This document shows positions 8,130 to 17,900 of a stretch of DNA of 19,291 nt, piece after piece; the first letter of the stretch is position 1, and each line of letters starts with the position of its first letter. The position numbers and the translations under genes were made by a program. The notes beneath the pieces are model-generated. The model saw only the letters and a list, made by a program, of their open reading frames with translations. It was not told the DNA's origin and made no database searches. This stretch comes from Actinomycetes bacterium (lineage in GTDB: Bacteria > Actinomycetota > Acidimicrobiia > Acidimicrobiales > RAAP-2). The DNA lies in contig JAJYZN010000031.1 of assembly GCA_021799915.1 (NCBI GenBank), forward strand, positions 1 through 19,291, written 5' to 3'.

Positions 8130-9047
8130 TCAAGGACGGCGCGGGAAACGCGAGAAGTCCGGCGGGCGGTGAGCCACGAAGGCATTCCTCCCCTCCTGGC
8201 CCTCCTCGGTCATGTAGAAGAGCATCGTCGCGTCGCCGGCGAGCTGCTGGACACCGGCCAGGCCGTCGTCGGCCGCGTTGAAACCGGCCTTCAGCATCCT
8301 GAGGGCGATCGGGGACAGCGTGAGGATGCGCCGGCACCAGGCCACCGTCTCGGACTCGAGCCGGTCGAGGGGCACCACCGCGTTCACCAGTCCCCAGTCG
8401 AGCGCTTGGGCGGCGTCGTACTGGCGGCACAGGAACCAGATCTCCTTGGCCCGCTTGAGCCCGATCGTCCGGGCGAGGAGGCTCGAGCCGTACCCTCCGT
8501 CGAAGCTCCCCACCCGCGGCCCGGTCTGGCCAAAGCGCGCGTTGTCGGCGGCCAGGGTCAGGTCGCAGACCAGGTGGAGGATGTGCCCTCCCCCGATGGC
8601 ATACCCTGCGACGCTGGCAATCACCGGCTTGGGGAGGCGCCGGATCTGGACTTGGAGGTCCAAGACGTTCAAGCGCCCGATGCCCCTGCGCCCCACCTCG
8701 TCGTCGCCGAGATAGCCGTCGTCGCCCCGGATGCGCTGGTCGCCCCCTGAGCAGAAGGCATCGGGACCCTCACCGGTCAGGACCACGACACCGACTTCGG
8801 GGTCGTCACGCGCGGCGTTGAACGCGTCGGCCAGCTCGAAGAGCGTCTGGGGACGGAAGGCGTTGCGGACCTCCGGGCGGCGGATGGTGAGACGGGCGAT
8901 CCCCTCCGCCGTCTCGTAGCGGATGTCTCGGTAGTCCCCCGAGGCGCGGAATTCGGGCAGGGGGAGCCCTCGCAGGTCGTCGAGTGGATCGAGGGGCGGC
9001 CCGCTGATCACCGTGGCTCGCCCGGACTCGCCGTCACGTTCGTGCAT
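8130..9047 (-). CDS. menB: 1,4-dihydroxy-2-naphthoyl-CoA synthase (MenB)
   Basis: A 305-residue crotonase-family enzyme that cyclises o-succinylbenzoyl-CoA to DHNA-CoA. Signatures are [14 protein letters not shown] (99-112), the oxyanion-hole segment [11 protein letters not shown] (148-158), [11 protein letters not shown] (179-189) and the C-terminal [14 protein letters not shown] tail. Position 176 (in QTGPRVG) is Gly, as I recall for the bicarbonate-dependent E. coli type; the mycobacterial enzyme has Asp there. ATG 9047 is preferred because a TAGCGT box on the minus strand (9061-9056) ends 8 nt before it, suggesting a leaderless message. GTG 9011 is an alternative. menA follows in the same direction, and menE diverges 21 bp away. 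Confidence 0.96.
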   Translation of the reverse strand: MHERDGESGRATVISGPPLDPLDDLRGLPLPEFRASGDYRDIRYETAEGIARLTIRRPEVRNAFRPQTLFELADAFNAARDDPEVGVVVLTGEGPDAFCSGGDQRIRGDDGYLGDDEVGRRGIGRLNVLDLQVQIRRLPKPVIASVAGYAIGGGHILHLVCDLTLAADNARFGQTGPRVGSFDGGYGSSLLARTIGLKRAKEIWFLCRQYDAAQALDWGLVNAVVPLDRLESETVAWCRRILTLSPIALRMLKAGFNAADDGLAGVQQLAGDATMLFYMTEEGQEGRNAFVAHRPPDFSRFPRRP

Positions 9048-9068
9048 GGACGCCTACGCTACCGGTCG
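9048..9068. promoter_or_regulatory. Overlapping divergent -10 boxes for menB and menE
   Basis: The 21-bp gap between the menB and menE start codons contains TACGCTA at 9055-9061. Read on plus it gives TACGCT (9055-9060), 8 nt before the menE ATG. Read on minus it gives TAGCGT (9061-9056), 8 nt before the menB ATG. Both fit TANNNT boxes of leaderless transcripts. They share five base pairs, so polymerase could occupy only one at a time. No -35 is recognisable for either. Confidence 0.55.
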
Positions 9069-10223
9069 ATGCCCGACCTCGTCGCCTTGGAGTTGCCGGG
9101 CGGCGAGGAGCTCGTACACGCCCTGGTCGACGTGTGGGAGGCCGGCAATGCAGCGTGCCCGCTGGACCCGCGCCTGCCGAGCGGAGCCGCCCGGCAGATG
9201 CTCGAAGCTCTCGCACCTTCGGCGGTGATCGGCCCCGGTGGGGAGATGACGCGCCTGGCGCAGGGGGAGCCCGTGGAGCCCGGTGACGCGCTGGTCATGG
9301 CCACGAGTGGCTCGACCGGCCTGCCGCGAGGGGTCGTCCTCACCCACGCCGCCGTCACGGCCTCGGCGCGCGCGACCTCGGCGCGCCTGTCGGTCGACCC
9401 CGCACGGCACCACTGGCTGGCCTGTCTCCCTCTCGCCCACGTGGGCGGGCTCTCGGTGGTCACCAGGGCGCTCGTCACCGGCACGCCGCTCACCGTCCTG
9501 CCCGGCTTCGACGCCGAGGAGGTCGGTGCGCTCGCCCGCAGCGGACGGGCCACTCACGTGTCGCTCGTCGCGACCGCCCTCGGGCGGGTCGACCCGTCGG
9601 CCTTCCACACGATCCTGCTCGGCGGTGCCGCTCCCCCCGGCACACTCCCTGCGAACGTCGTCACCACCTACGGAATGACCGAGACGGGCTCAGGGGTGGT
9701 CTACGACGGTCGGCCGCTCGACGGCGTCGAGCTTGCCGTCGGCACCGGCCGACCGGGGGAAGGCGCGCCAGGGGAGATCCTCGTCCGGGCGCCGATGCTC
9801 CTGCGCGCCTACCGGGACGGGAGCGATCCGCGCATCGCGGGTCCCGACCGGTCGGGGGGGTGGCTCCCCACCGGCGATGCCGGGCACTTCGGCGCGGACG
9901 GCAGCCTGGTCGTCGACGGCCGCATCGCCGAGGTGATCGTCACCGGCGGTGAGAAGGTCTGGCCCGCCACCGTCGAGCGAGTGCTCGCCGCACATCCCCG
10001 TGTCGCCGACGTCGCGGTGTGGAAACGCGCCGACCCCGAATGGGGAGAGCGGGTCGTCGCCTGGGTCGTCCCGGTCAGCCCGGACGACCCCCCGGCACTG
10101 CCCGCATTGGTCGACCTGGTCCGCTCCTCCCTCGCGCCGTGGGCCGCTCCCAAAGAGCTCGTCGTGGTGGGCTCGCTTCCGCGCACCGGATCGGGCAAGG
10201 TGCGTCGCAGCGCGCTCCGCTGA
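9069..10223 (+). CDS. menE: o-Succinylbenzoate--CoA ligase (MenE)
   Basis: A 384-residue ANL-superfamily adenylating enzyme that activates o-succinylbenzoate to its CoA thioester, the substrate of MenB. It has the phosphate loop ATSGSTGLPRG (78-88), PLAHVGGLSVV, the adenine-site TYGMTETGSGVVYDG segment, the WLPTGDAGHF motif, GRIAEVIVTGGEKVWP, and a C-terminal RTGSGKVRR with the probable catalytic Lys377. The YGM-TE-VYDG-PLDGV segment and short length match actinobacterial MenE rather than general acyl-CoA synthetases. ATG 9069 is chosen over an in-frame ATG at 9042 because the latter would overlap menB and because a TACGCT box lies 8 nt before 9069. The gene is head to head with menB and convergent with the SDR gene. 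Confidence 0.93.
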   Translation: MPDLVALELPGGEELVHALVDVWEAGNAACPLDPRLPSGAARQMLEALAPSAVIGPGGEMTRLAQGEPVEPGDALVMATSGSTGLPRGVVLTHAAVTASARATSARLSVDPARHHWLACLPLAHVGGLSVVTRALVTGTPLTVLPGFDAEEVGALARSGRATHVSLVATALGRVDPSAFHTILLGGAAPPGTLPANVVTTYGMTETGSGVVYDGRPLDGVELAVGTGRPGEGAPGEILVRAPMLLRAYRDGSDPRIAGPDRSGGWLPTGDAGHFGADGSLVVDGRIAEVIVTGGEKVWPATVERVLAAHPRVADVAVWKRADPEWGERVVAWVVPVSPDDPPALPALVDLVRSSLAPWAAPKELVVVGSLPRTGSGKVRRSALR

Positions 10224-10234
10224 GTGCCTGCCGC

Positions 10235-10246
10235 CACCGGCCGGTG
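10235..10246. terminator. 12-bp palindrome between convergent menE and SDR genes
   Basis: CACCGGCCGGTG is a perfect palindrome in the 28-bp gap between two convergent stop codons. It might act as a short bidirectional terminator, but it has no loop and no T-run. Confidence 0.2.
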
Positions 10247-10251
10247 ACGCC

Positions 10252-11019
10252 TCAGCCGACTCCACCCGACGGCTGCACCGTGGTGCCGCCGTCGACCACC
10301 AGGACATGACCGGTGATCCACGACGCGGCATCGCTCACGAGGAAGGTCACCGCGGAGGCGATGTCGTCGGGCGCTCCGAGCCGTCGCATGGGGATGTGGG
10401 CGGCGATCTCGTCTTCGCGGCCTTCCCATAGCGCCCGAGCCATGTCGGTGGTGACGAGCCCGGGAGCCACCGCGTTCACCCGGACCCCGGGTGCGAGCTC
10501 GTAGGCCAGTTGGCGGGTGAGATGGATCACCGCGGCCTTGGTGGCGTTGTACCACCCGATGCCAGGCTCCGGCCCGATCCCACCAACCGATGCCATGTTG
10601 ACGATGCTGCCCCCGTGGAGGGACATAGCCGCCCGCCACGCCGCCTGGCACCAGGCCAGGACGCCGAGCTGGTTGACCTCGACCGTCTTTTGCGCTCTCG
10701 GCCAGTCGATCCCGACCATCGGGCCCAGGTAGGGATTGGCGGCAGCGTTGTTCACGAGGACGTCCAACCGCCCGAAGCGCTCCAGAGTGGCGGCCACGCA
10801 CGCGTCGGCCTGCGCCGGATCTCCGGCGTGCGCCGCGTACCACCCCACGTCGGCTCCGGATGCGGCGATGGATGCCGCCGCCTCGGCCAGCGCCTCTGCG
10901 CGGCGCGACGAGATCATCACGGCCGCCCCGGCCTCGGCCAAGCGCCGCGCCGTGGCCAGACCGATCCCACGGCTGGCCCCGGTCACGAGCGCGGTCCTCC
11001 CGTCCAGCCGCACGTTCAC
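10252..11019 (-). CDS. Short-chain dehydrogenase/reductase (SDR), substrate unknown
   Basis: A 255-residue classical SDR, a soluble NAD(P)-dependent oxidoreductase. The nucleotide-binding motif is TGASRGIG (13-20), [11 protein letters not shown] occupies 90-100, the catalytic residues are Ser144, Tyr157 and Lys161 (YNATK), and [10 protein letters not shown] follows. Length and motifs are complete and resemble FabG-like SDRs. The NPYLGPM segment is typical of a subgroup common in actinobacteria, but the substrate cannot be inferred. GTG 11019 is chosen because a TAGGGT box on the minus strand lies exactly 7 nt upstream; GTG 11013 is an alternative. It diverges from the DUF255 gene and converges on menE. 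Nothing ties it directly to menaquinone synthesis. Confidence 0.9.
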   Translation of the reverse strand: MNVRLDGRTALVTGASRGIGLATARRLAEAGAAVMISSRRAEALAEAAASIAASGADVGWYAAHAGDPAQADACVAATLERFGRLDVLVNNAAANPYLGPMVGIDWPRAQKTVEVNQLGVLAWCQAAWRAAMSLHGGSIVNMASVGGIGPEPGIGWYNATKAAVIHLTRQLAYELAPGVRVNAVAPGLVTTDMARALWEGREDEIAAHIPMRRLGAPDDIASAVTFLVSDAASWITGHVLVVDGGTTVQPSGGVG

Positions 11020-11121
11020 TGGAACGACCCTAGCCACCCGATCCGTCCTCTGCGCGCCCTCGCAGTCGGCCCGCGACTCGAGCGCGCGGTCGCCGCATTG
11101 CGCGGTCGTAGCATCAATCGG
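11020..11121. promoter_or_regulatory. Divergent promoter region with two leaderless-type -10 boxes
   Basis: In this 102-bp gap, TAGGGT on the minus strand (11032-11027) ends 7 nt before the SDR GTG. TAGCAT on the plus strand (11109-11114) ends 7 nt before the DUF255 GTG. Both fit TANNNT boxes with transcription starting at the first base of the start codon. Neither gene has a Shine-Dalgarno sequence. No clear -35 or operator is visible. Confidence 0.5.
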
Positions 11122-13287
<2,166 letters not shown>

Positions 13288-13296
13288 CCGAGGTCC

Positions 13297-13305
13297 AAGG
13301 GGAGG
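13297..13305 (+). promoter_or_regulatory. Strong ribosome binding site deciding the GTG 13312 start
   Basis: AAGGGGAGG ends 6 nt before GTG 13312, an almost ideal Shine-Dalgarno arrangement. It supports 13312 over the ATG at 13284 that overlaps the preceding TGA. Confidence 0.6.
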
Positions 13306-13311
13306 TCCGGC

Positions 13312-14048
13312 GTGAGAGCCGCCACGGACCGGCGCACGCCGGACGGCGAGGCCGCCCGCCCAGCGGACGCTCGCTACTCCGCAGCGTTCCCCGACGTCAT
13401 CGAGTCGCCGTTGCAGGGGGTTCACGCCTGCACTTGCTGGTGCTGGCCTGCGGGCGTGACGACACGATCGCCGTCGACCTCGCGTCGGGTGCCCTCTTGC
13501 GGCTACGAGTCCCGTGGCCGGACGGCCACGAGCCCGACCTTGCCACCTTCGACGTCGTCGAGACCATCTTGGCAGACGACCCCGAGCGCGACGACCTCGC
13601 CCAGCCCGAGGCCACCACCGCGGCGGGCCTCCCCCGCCATATCGGGACCCTGCGCGGCCGGCGGGTCCGCCGGCTTCTCCGCCGCCTGGCCGCGCCGCCC
13701 GACGGACCGCTGCTCGGCTTTCCCGGACCGGCGGCTCCGTACTGGGAGTTCCGCGGCGCACGGCCGTCGGCGGCGTTGGTCGTGGCCACGCGCGGGCCGC
13801 AGCTCATCAGGCGGCCGAGCGACGGGTCGACGTGGGTCCGCTTCGGCTGGGCTCGCGACGACATCTGGCTCCCGGTCGAGGATCGCCACGCGGCACGGGC
13901 GATCGAAGCGGCCCGCCGCGAGCGACTGGCCGGCAAGAGCCTCACCACGGCGCTGGGTTTCTCCCCCCAGTACCTGCTCGTCTCCCTTACGAGCCCGCGT
14001 GACGGGCACTGCTACAAGGTCTGCTCGGCCATCCTCCCGGCCGGGTGA
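13312..14048 (+). pseudogene. Unrecognised protein gene, probably frameshifted at a G-run
   Basis: I do not recognise this family. From GTG 13312 a frame reads RAATDRRTPDGEAARPADA and then PDVIESPLQG, with about 89% G/C at third positions. At the G5 run (13416-13420) the good frame shifts by one: downstream RLHLLVLACGRDDTIAVDL continues to TGA 14048. Before the run the downstream frame is Arg/Gly/Pro-rich with only about 66% third-position G/C; after it the upstream frame becomes Ser/Arg/Pro-rich. Adding one G joins them into a 245-residue protein. If unshifted, a 254-residue frame from ATG 13284 (ATGA overlap with the DUF255 stop) is the alternative. No membrane segments or known motifs are seen; a Trp-rich middle (YWEFRG, WVRFGWARDDIWLP) and a GFSPQYLLVSL segment stand out. 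It is probably cotranscribed with the DUF255 gene. Confidence 0.65.
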
Positions 14049-14053
14049 GCTGC

Positions 14054-14071
14054 CCCGCCCTCGCGGGCGGG
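14054..14071 (+). terminator. GC-rich hairpin after the DUF255 operon
   Basis: CCCGCCC (14054-14060) and GGGCGGG (14065-14071) form a 7-bp all-GC stem with a TCGC loop, starting 5 nt after the TGA. There is no T-run, which is common for hairpin terminators in high-GC actinobacteria. Confidence 0.55.
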
Positions 14072-14152
14072 ACACTCTCGTCTGGTGCCGGGTGAAGACG
14101 CGGCTCGCACCTTGCGACTGGAGGATTCGAGACGTCGGGAGAGGTCGGATCG

Positions 14153-14171
14153 CTTCGAAGAACGCTCGAAG
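14153..14171 (-). terminator. Short hairpin after the 14178-14849 gene
   Basis: CTTCGA (14153-14158) and TCGAAG (14166-14171) could form a 6-bp stem with a 7-nt loop, 6 nt beyond the TAA stop on the minus strand. It lacks a T-run and is a weak candidate. Confidence 0.3.
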
Positions 14172-14177
14172 ATCGCC

Positions 14178-14849
14178 TTACCGGCAGAGCTTGCTGCTCG
14201 CCAGGTCCTCCGCCATGGCCCATCCGAATGCCACCAGACGGTCGCCGGCGGCCGGGTCCACCCGCTTGAACATGGCGACGATCTCATCCGTCGCCCACGA
14301 CTTGGGGTGGACGAAGTCGACGCCTCCGGCGGTCGCACCGTCTCCTTTCAGGATGAAGGTCCGGTCGTCCAGCCGGTTCTCTGCTCCGAACCTCTTGGCC
14401 AGCCGGCGAGCCCACGCCCGCTCCTCGCCGGTGGCCTTGTGCCCTGGCGATGGCACGATGTCCGATAGCCCGTTGAACACCCGGAAACCGTCGGCGCTGA
14501 GCAGGCGAGTCCCCAGGAGGACGTCCTCGTCGGGGAATGCCAGGAGTGCCCTGCGGTACTGATCGGCCAGCATCGACTTGAGGGCCGCTTCGGCCCGCTG
14601 GGTGCGGTCCACGGTGGCCAGGCCGACCAGGAGCGCGGGGGTCCCTCCGATGCGCTCGAGAGTGGCGAACGAGTAGCCTCGCAGCTTCTTGCCCTCGCGG
14701 GCGTGGGTGATGAGCACCCACTCCTCGCGTTCTTTGGACAGGAAGCCGATGTCGAAGCCCGGGACCCGGTCCACGCAGAGATCGGCCATCTCCTCGAGCT
14801 CGGCATCGCTCAGAGCGGTGCAGTCCTTGGTGGTCACCAGCATGGGCAT
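14178..14849 (-). CDS. Conserved-looking hypothetical protein, 223 residues
   Basis: I do not recognise a named family. The protein is soluble-looking with balanced composition: MPMLVTTKDCTALSDAELEE, then FDIGFLSKEREEWVLITHAREGKKLRGYSFATLERIGGTPALLVGLATVD, a segment with DEDVLLGTRLLSADGFRVFNGL, and HPKSWATDEIVAMF near the end. The alternating beta strands and 'RGYSF-LERIGGTP-LLVGLATV' pattern are reminiscent of GNAT-like folds, but no acetyl-CoA loop is clear, so I give no function. ATG 14849 is preferred over ATG 14870 because a TACAAT box lies 7 nt upstream of it, implying a leaderless message. It ends in TAA, the only TAA stop in the window. dnaE lies 71 nt upstream on the same strand but this gene seems to have its own promoter. 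Confidence 0.82.
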   Translation of the reverse strand: MPMLVTTKDCTALSDAELEEMADLCVDRVPGFDIGFLSKEREEWVLITHAREGKKLRGYSFATLERIGGTPALLVGLATVDRTQRAEAALKSMLADQYRRALLAFPDEDVLLGTRLLSADGFRVFNGLSDIVPSPGHKATGEERAWARRLAKRFGAENRLDDRTFILKGDGATAGGVDFVHPKSWATDEIVAMFKRVDPAAGDRLVAFGWAMAEDLASSKLCR

Positions 14850-14856
14850 GGCCGCA

Positions 14857-14862
14857 ATTGTA
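14857..14862 (-). promoter_or_regulatory. TACAAT -10 box for the 14178-14849 gene
   Basis: On the minus strand TACAAT, one base from the TATAAT consensus, ends 7 nt before ATG 14849. This is the best -10 match seen in the window and predicts a leaderless transcript. No good -35 is visible 17 nt upstream. Confidence 0.55.
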
Positions 14863-14920
14863 CCGACCATCCCCGACCGATTCCCACTCGGTCCCGCGGC
14901 GCCCTTGGGACGCCCGGGCC

Positions 14921-17900
14921 TCAGGCCAGGACCGCTCCTGCCCCGAGGAGCATTTTCAGCTCTCCTACCAGCCCATTCCTGCTCTCCACGTTGAATTCAG
15001 GGGGCAGTTTGATCACCTTGTCCCCCAGGTGGAGGAGGACCGGCGTCGAGCCGGGGTGCTCGGAGAGCACCTCTTTCAATTTCCCCACGGTGTCATCGGT
15101 CAGGACACCGAGCGGCAGCGAGATACGTAGCTCCTCGCTCCCTGCACCATCGAGCGCCAGCCGCCGGATCTCCATGGCCACGATCTTGGGTTCCTCGTCG
15201 CGGAGATCGATCCTCCCCCGCACCGCCACGATCGCGTCGTTCTCGAGGAGCGCCCCGAATTCGGCCATCACACGGGGGAACACGTACACGTCCATCGCCG
15301 CCTGGAGGTCTTCGAGGACGAACCTCCCCATGAGATCGCCTTTCTTCGTGTACTGGCGTTTCAGGTCGGTGACCACGCCGCCGACCGTCCGGACGATCCC
15401 GTCGGGACCCGAGCCGTCCGGGCCGTCGCCGAGCGCATCTCTGAGGTCGGCCAGCGATCCATCGGTGTGGCGAGCGAGCGCCGCCTCAAGGCCCAGCAAT
15501 GGGTGGTCGCTTACGTAGAGCCCGAGCATCTCCTTCTCGAAGCCCAGTCTCTGCGACTTGTCGAACTCCAGGTCCGGGACCGCCACCCGCGTCCCTTCCC
15601 ACCGGCCGGCTTCGCTCGTCCCTTCGGCGGAGTCGTCGGCATCCAGGACCGCGAACAGCGAGACGATCCCCACGTCGTGCTCGCGCCGGCGGGCCAGCGT
15701 CCGATCGACGATCTCGTCGATGACCATACACAGCCCTTGGCGTGGATGGCCGAGGGAGTCGAACGCACCACCTTTGATGAGCGACTCCATGGTCCTCTTG
15801 TTCAAGACTGCCGGGTCCACCCGCCGGCAGAAATCGTAGATGTCGGCGAACGGTCCGCCGTGCTGCCTCTCTTGGACGATCCGTTCGACCAGCGCCTCTC
15901 CTACGTTGCGCACGGCCGAGAGCCCGAACACGATGGCCGGTCCGACGTCGACCCTGCGCGTCCCCCTCCCCATGTCCCCCTCCACCAAGCGGTCATGGTC
16001 ACCGCCTCGGTCGAGCGTCGCCGGTGTGCCGTCACCGGCACCCCCCGTCGCGGTTTCCCCAGTCTCCGATCGCGGTGCGAAGTCGGACACCGAGAGGTTC
16101 ACGTCGGGCACCGCGACTTCGATGCCCATCGATCGGCACTCAGCCAGGTAGACGGCGGTCTTGTCCTTGTTGTCCTTGACCGAGGTGAGCAGGGCGGCCA
16201 TGTACTCGACGGGGTAGTGGGCTTTGAGCCATGCCGTCTGGTACGCCACGAGGCCGTAGCCGTAGGAGTGCGACTTGTTGAACGCGTAGTCGGCGAAAGG
16301 CTCGATGATGTCGAAGAGCTCGGTCCCGAGCTCCTCGCCGTACCCCTGGGCCACACAACCAGCGACGAATTTCTCGCGCTCGGCGGCGATGAGCGCACGG
16401 ATCTTCTTGCCACAAGCCTTGCGGAGATTGTCTGCCTCCTCCAAGGTGTACCCGGCGAATTTCTGCGCGACGCGCATCACCGCTTCTTGGTAGAGCATGA
16501 GACCGTAGGTGTCGCTCAGGATCTCCTCGAGGTCCGGATGGGCGTACGTGATGGGCTTACGCCCATTCTTCAGGTCCGGGTAATCCCGATGCATGTTGGC
16601 GGCCATGGGACCGGGCCGGTAGAGGGCGACCAACGCGGCCACGTCGTCGAAGCTGGTCGGCGCCAGTGCTCGAAGCGTCTGGCGCATCGCCGCCCCTTCG
16701 AGCTGGAAGACCCCGACCGAATCAGCTCTGCGCAGCATCGCGAGCGTCAGCTCGTCGTCGAGAGGCACCGAGTCGATATCAGGTCTCGTGCCGGTGGACT
16801 CCTCGATGAGGTCGAGGGCTCGCTCGATCACCGACAGGTTCCGCAGCCCGAGAAAGTCCATTTTGAGCAGGCCCAGCTCTTCGACCCCGTGCATCTCGTA
16901 CTGCGTGACGATCGGCGCGTCGTCGAGGCTTCCGCCGGGGTCGGGCTTGCGCTGGATCGGCAGGTACTCGGTGAGAGGCTCGTCGGTGATCACGACCGCC
17001 GCCGCGTGGATCCCGTCCTGGCGCCGCAGGCCTTCGAGGCCTTTGGCGACGTCGATCACCTGCCTCGCCTCGGGGTCCTCGTCGTACATGGTGCGCAGCT
17101 CCGCAGCGGCGGCGTACCCATCGTCGTACCCCTCGCTCTTGTCGAGACAGGCCCACAAGGGCGTGTCCCTCCCCATGACGAGTGGGGGCATCGCCTTCGC
17201 GATCCGATCACCGACGCCGTAGGGAAGACCGAGCACCCGGGCCGCGTCGCGTACGGCAGCCCGCGCTTTGATCGTGGAGAAGGTGACGATCTGCGCCACA
17301 TGGTCGAACCCGTAGCGCTCGGCCGCGTAGCGGATGACGTGGCCGCGGAAGCGCTCGTCGAAGTCCATGTCGATGTCGGGCATCTGCTTGCGCCCGGGAT
17401 TGAGGAACCGCTCGAAGAGCAGGTCGTAGCGGATCGGGTCCAGGTCCACAATGCGCAGGCAGTAGGCCACGCAGCACCCAGCCGCCGATCCCCGACCCGG
17501 TCCCACCCGGATCCTCGACTCGCGGGCGAACCTGATGAGGTCCCACACCACGAGGAAGTAGGCGGCGAACCCCATGTCGCCGATCACGCCGAGCTCGTAG
17601 TCCAGTCGCTCACGCACGTTGTCCGGAAGCGCGTTGCCGTAGCGTTCGCGTGCGCCCTCCATGGTCAGATGGCGCAGGTAGGCCATCGCCCGATCCTCGT
17701 AGCAGTCACCGGCGAACTCGTCGGGCACGGGAAACTGCGGAAGGCTCGGCTTGCCCAGCTCGATCTCGACGTGGGCCCGCTCGGCGATGAGCAGGGTGTT
17801 GTCGCACGCATCGGGCAAGTCCGAAAAGAGGTCCCGCATCTCAGCCGCCGACTTCAGGTAATGCTCGGTCCCCTCGAAGCGGAACCGATTGGCGTCACTG

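Noticed and set aside
9042..9068. ATG 9042 as the menE start
   Set aside because: It would overlap the menB start codon on the opposite strand and bypass the TACGCT box; homology begins after ATG 9069.
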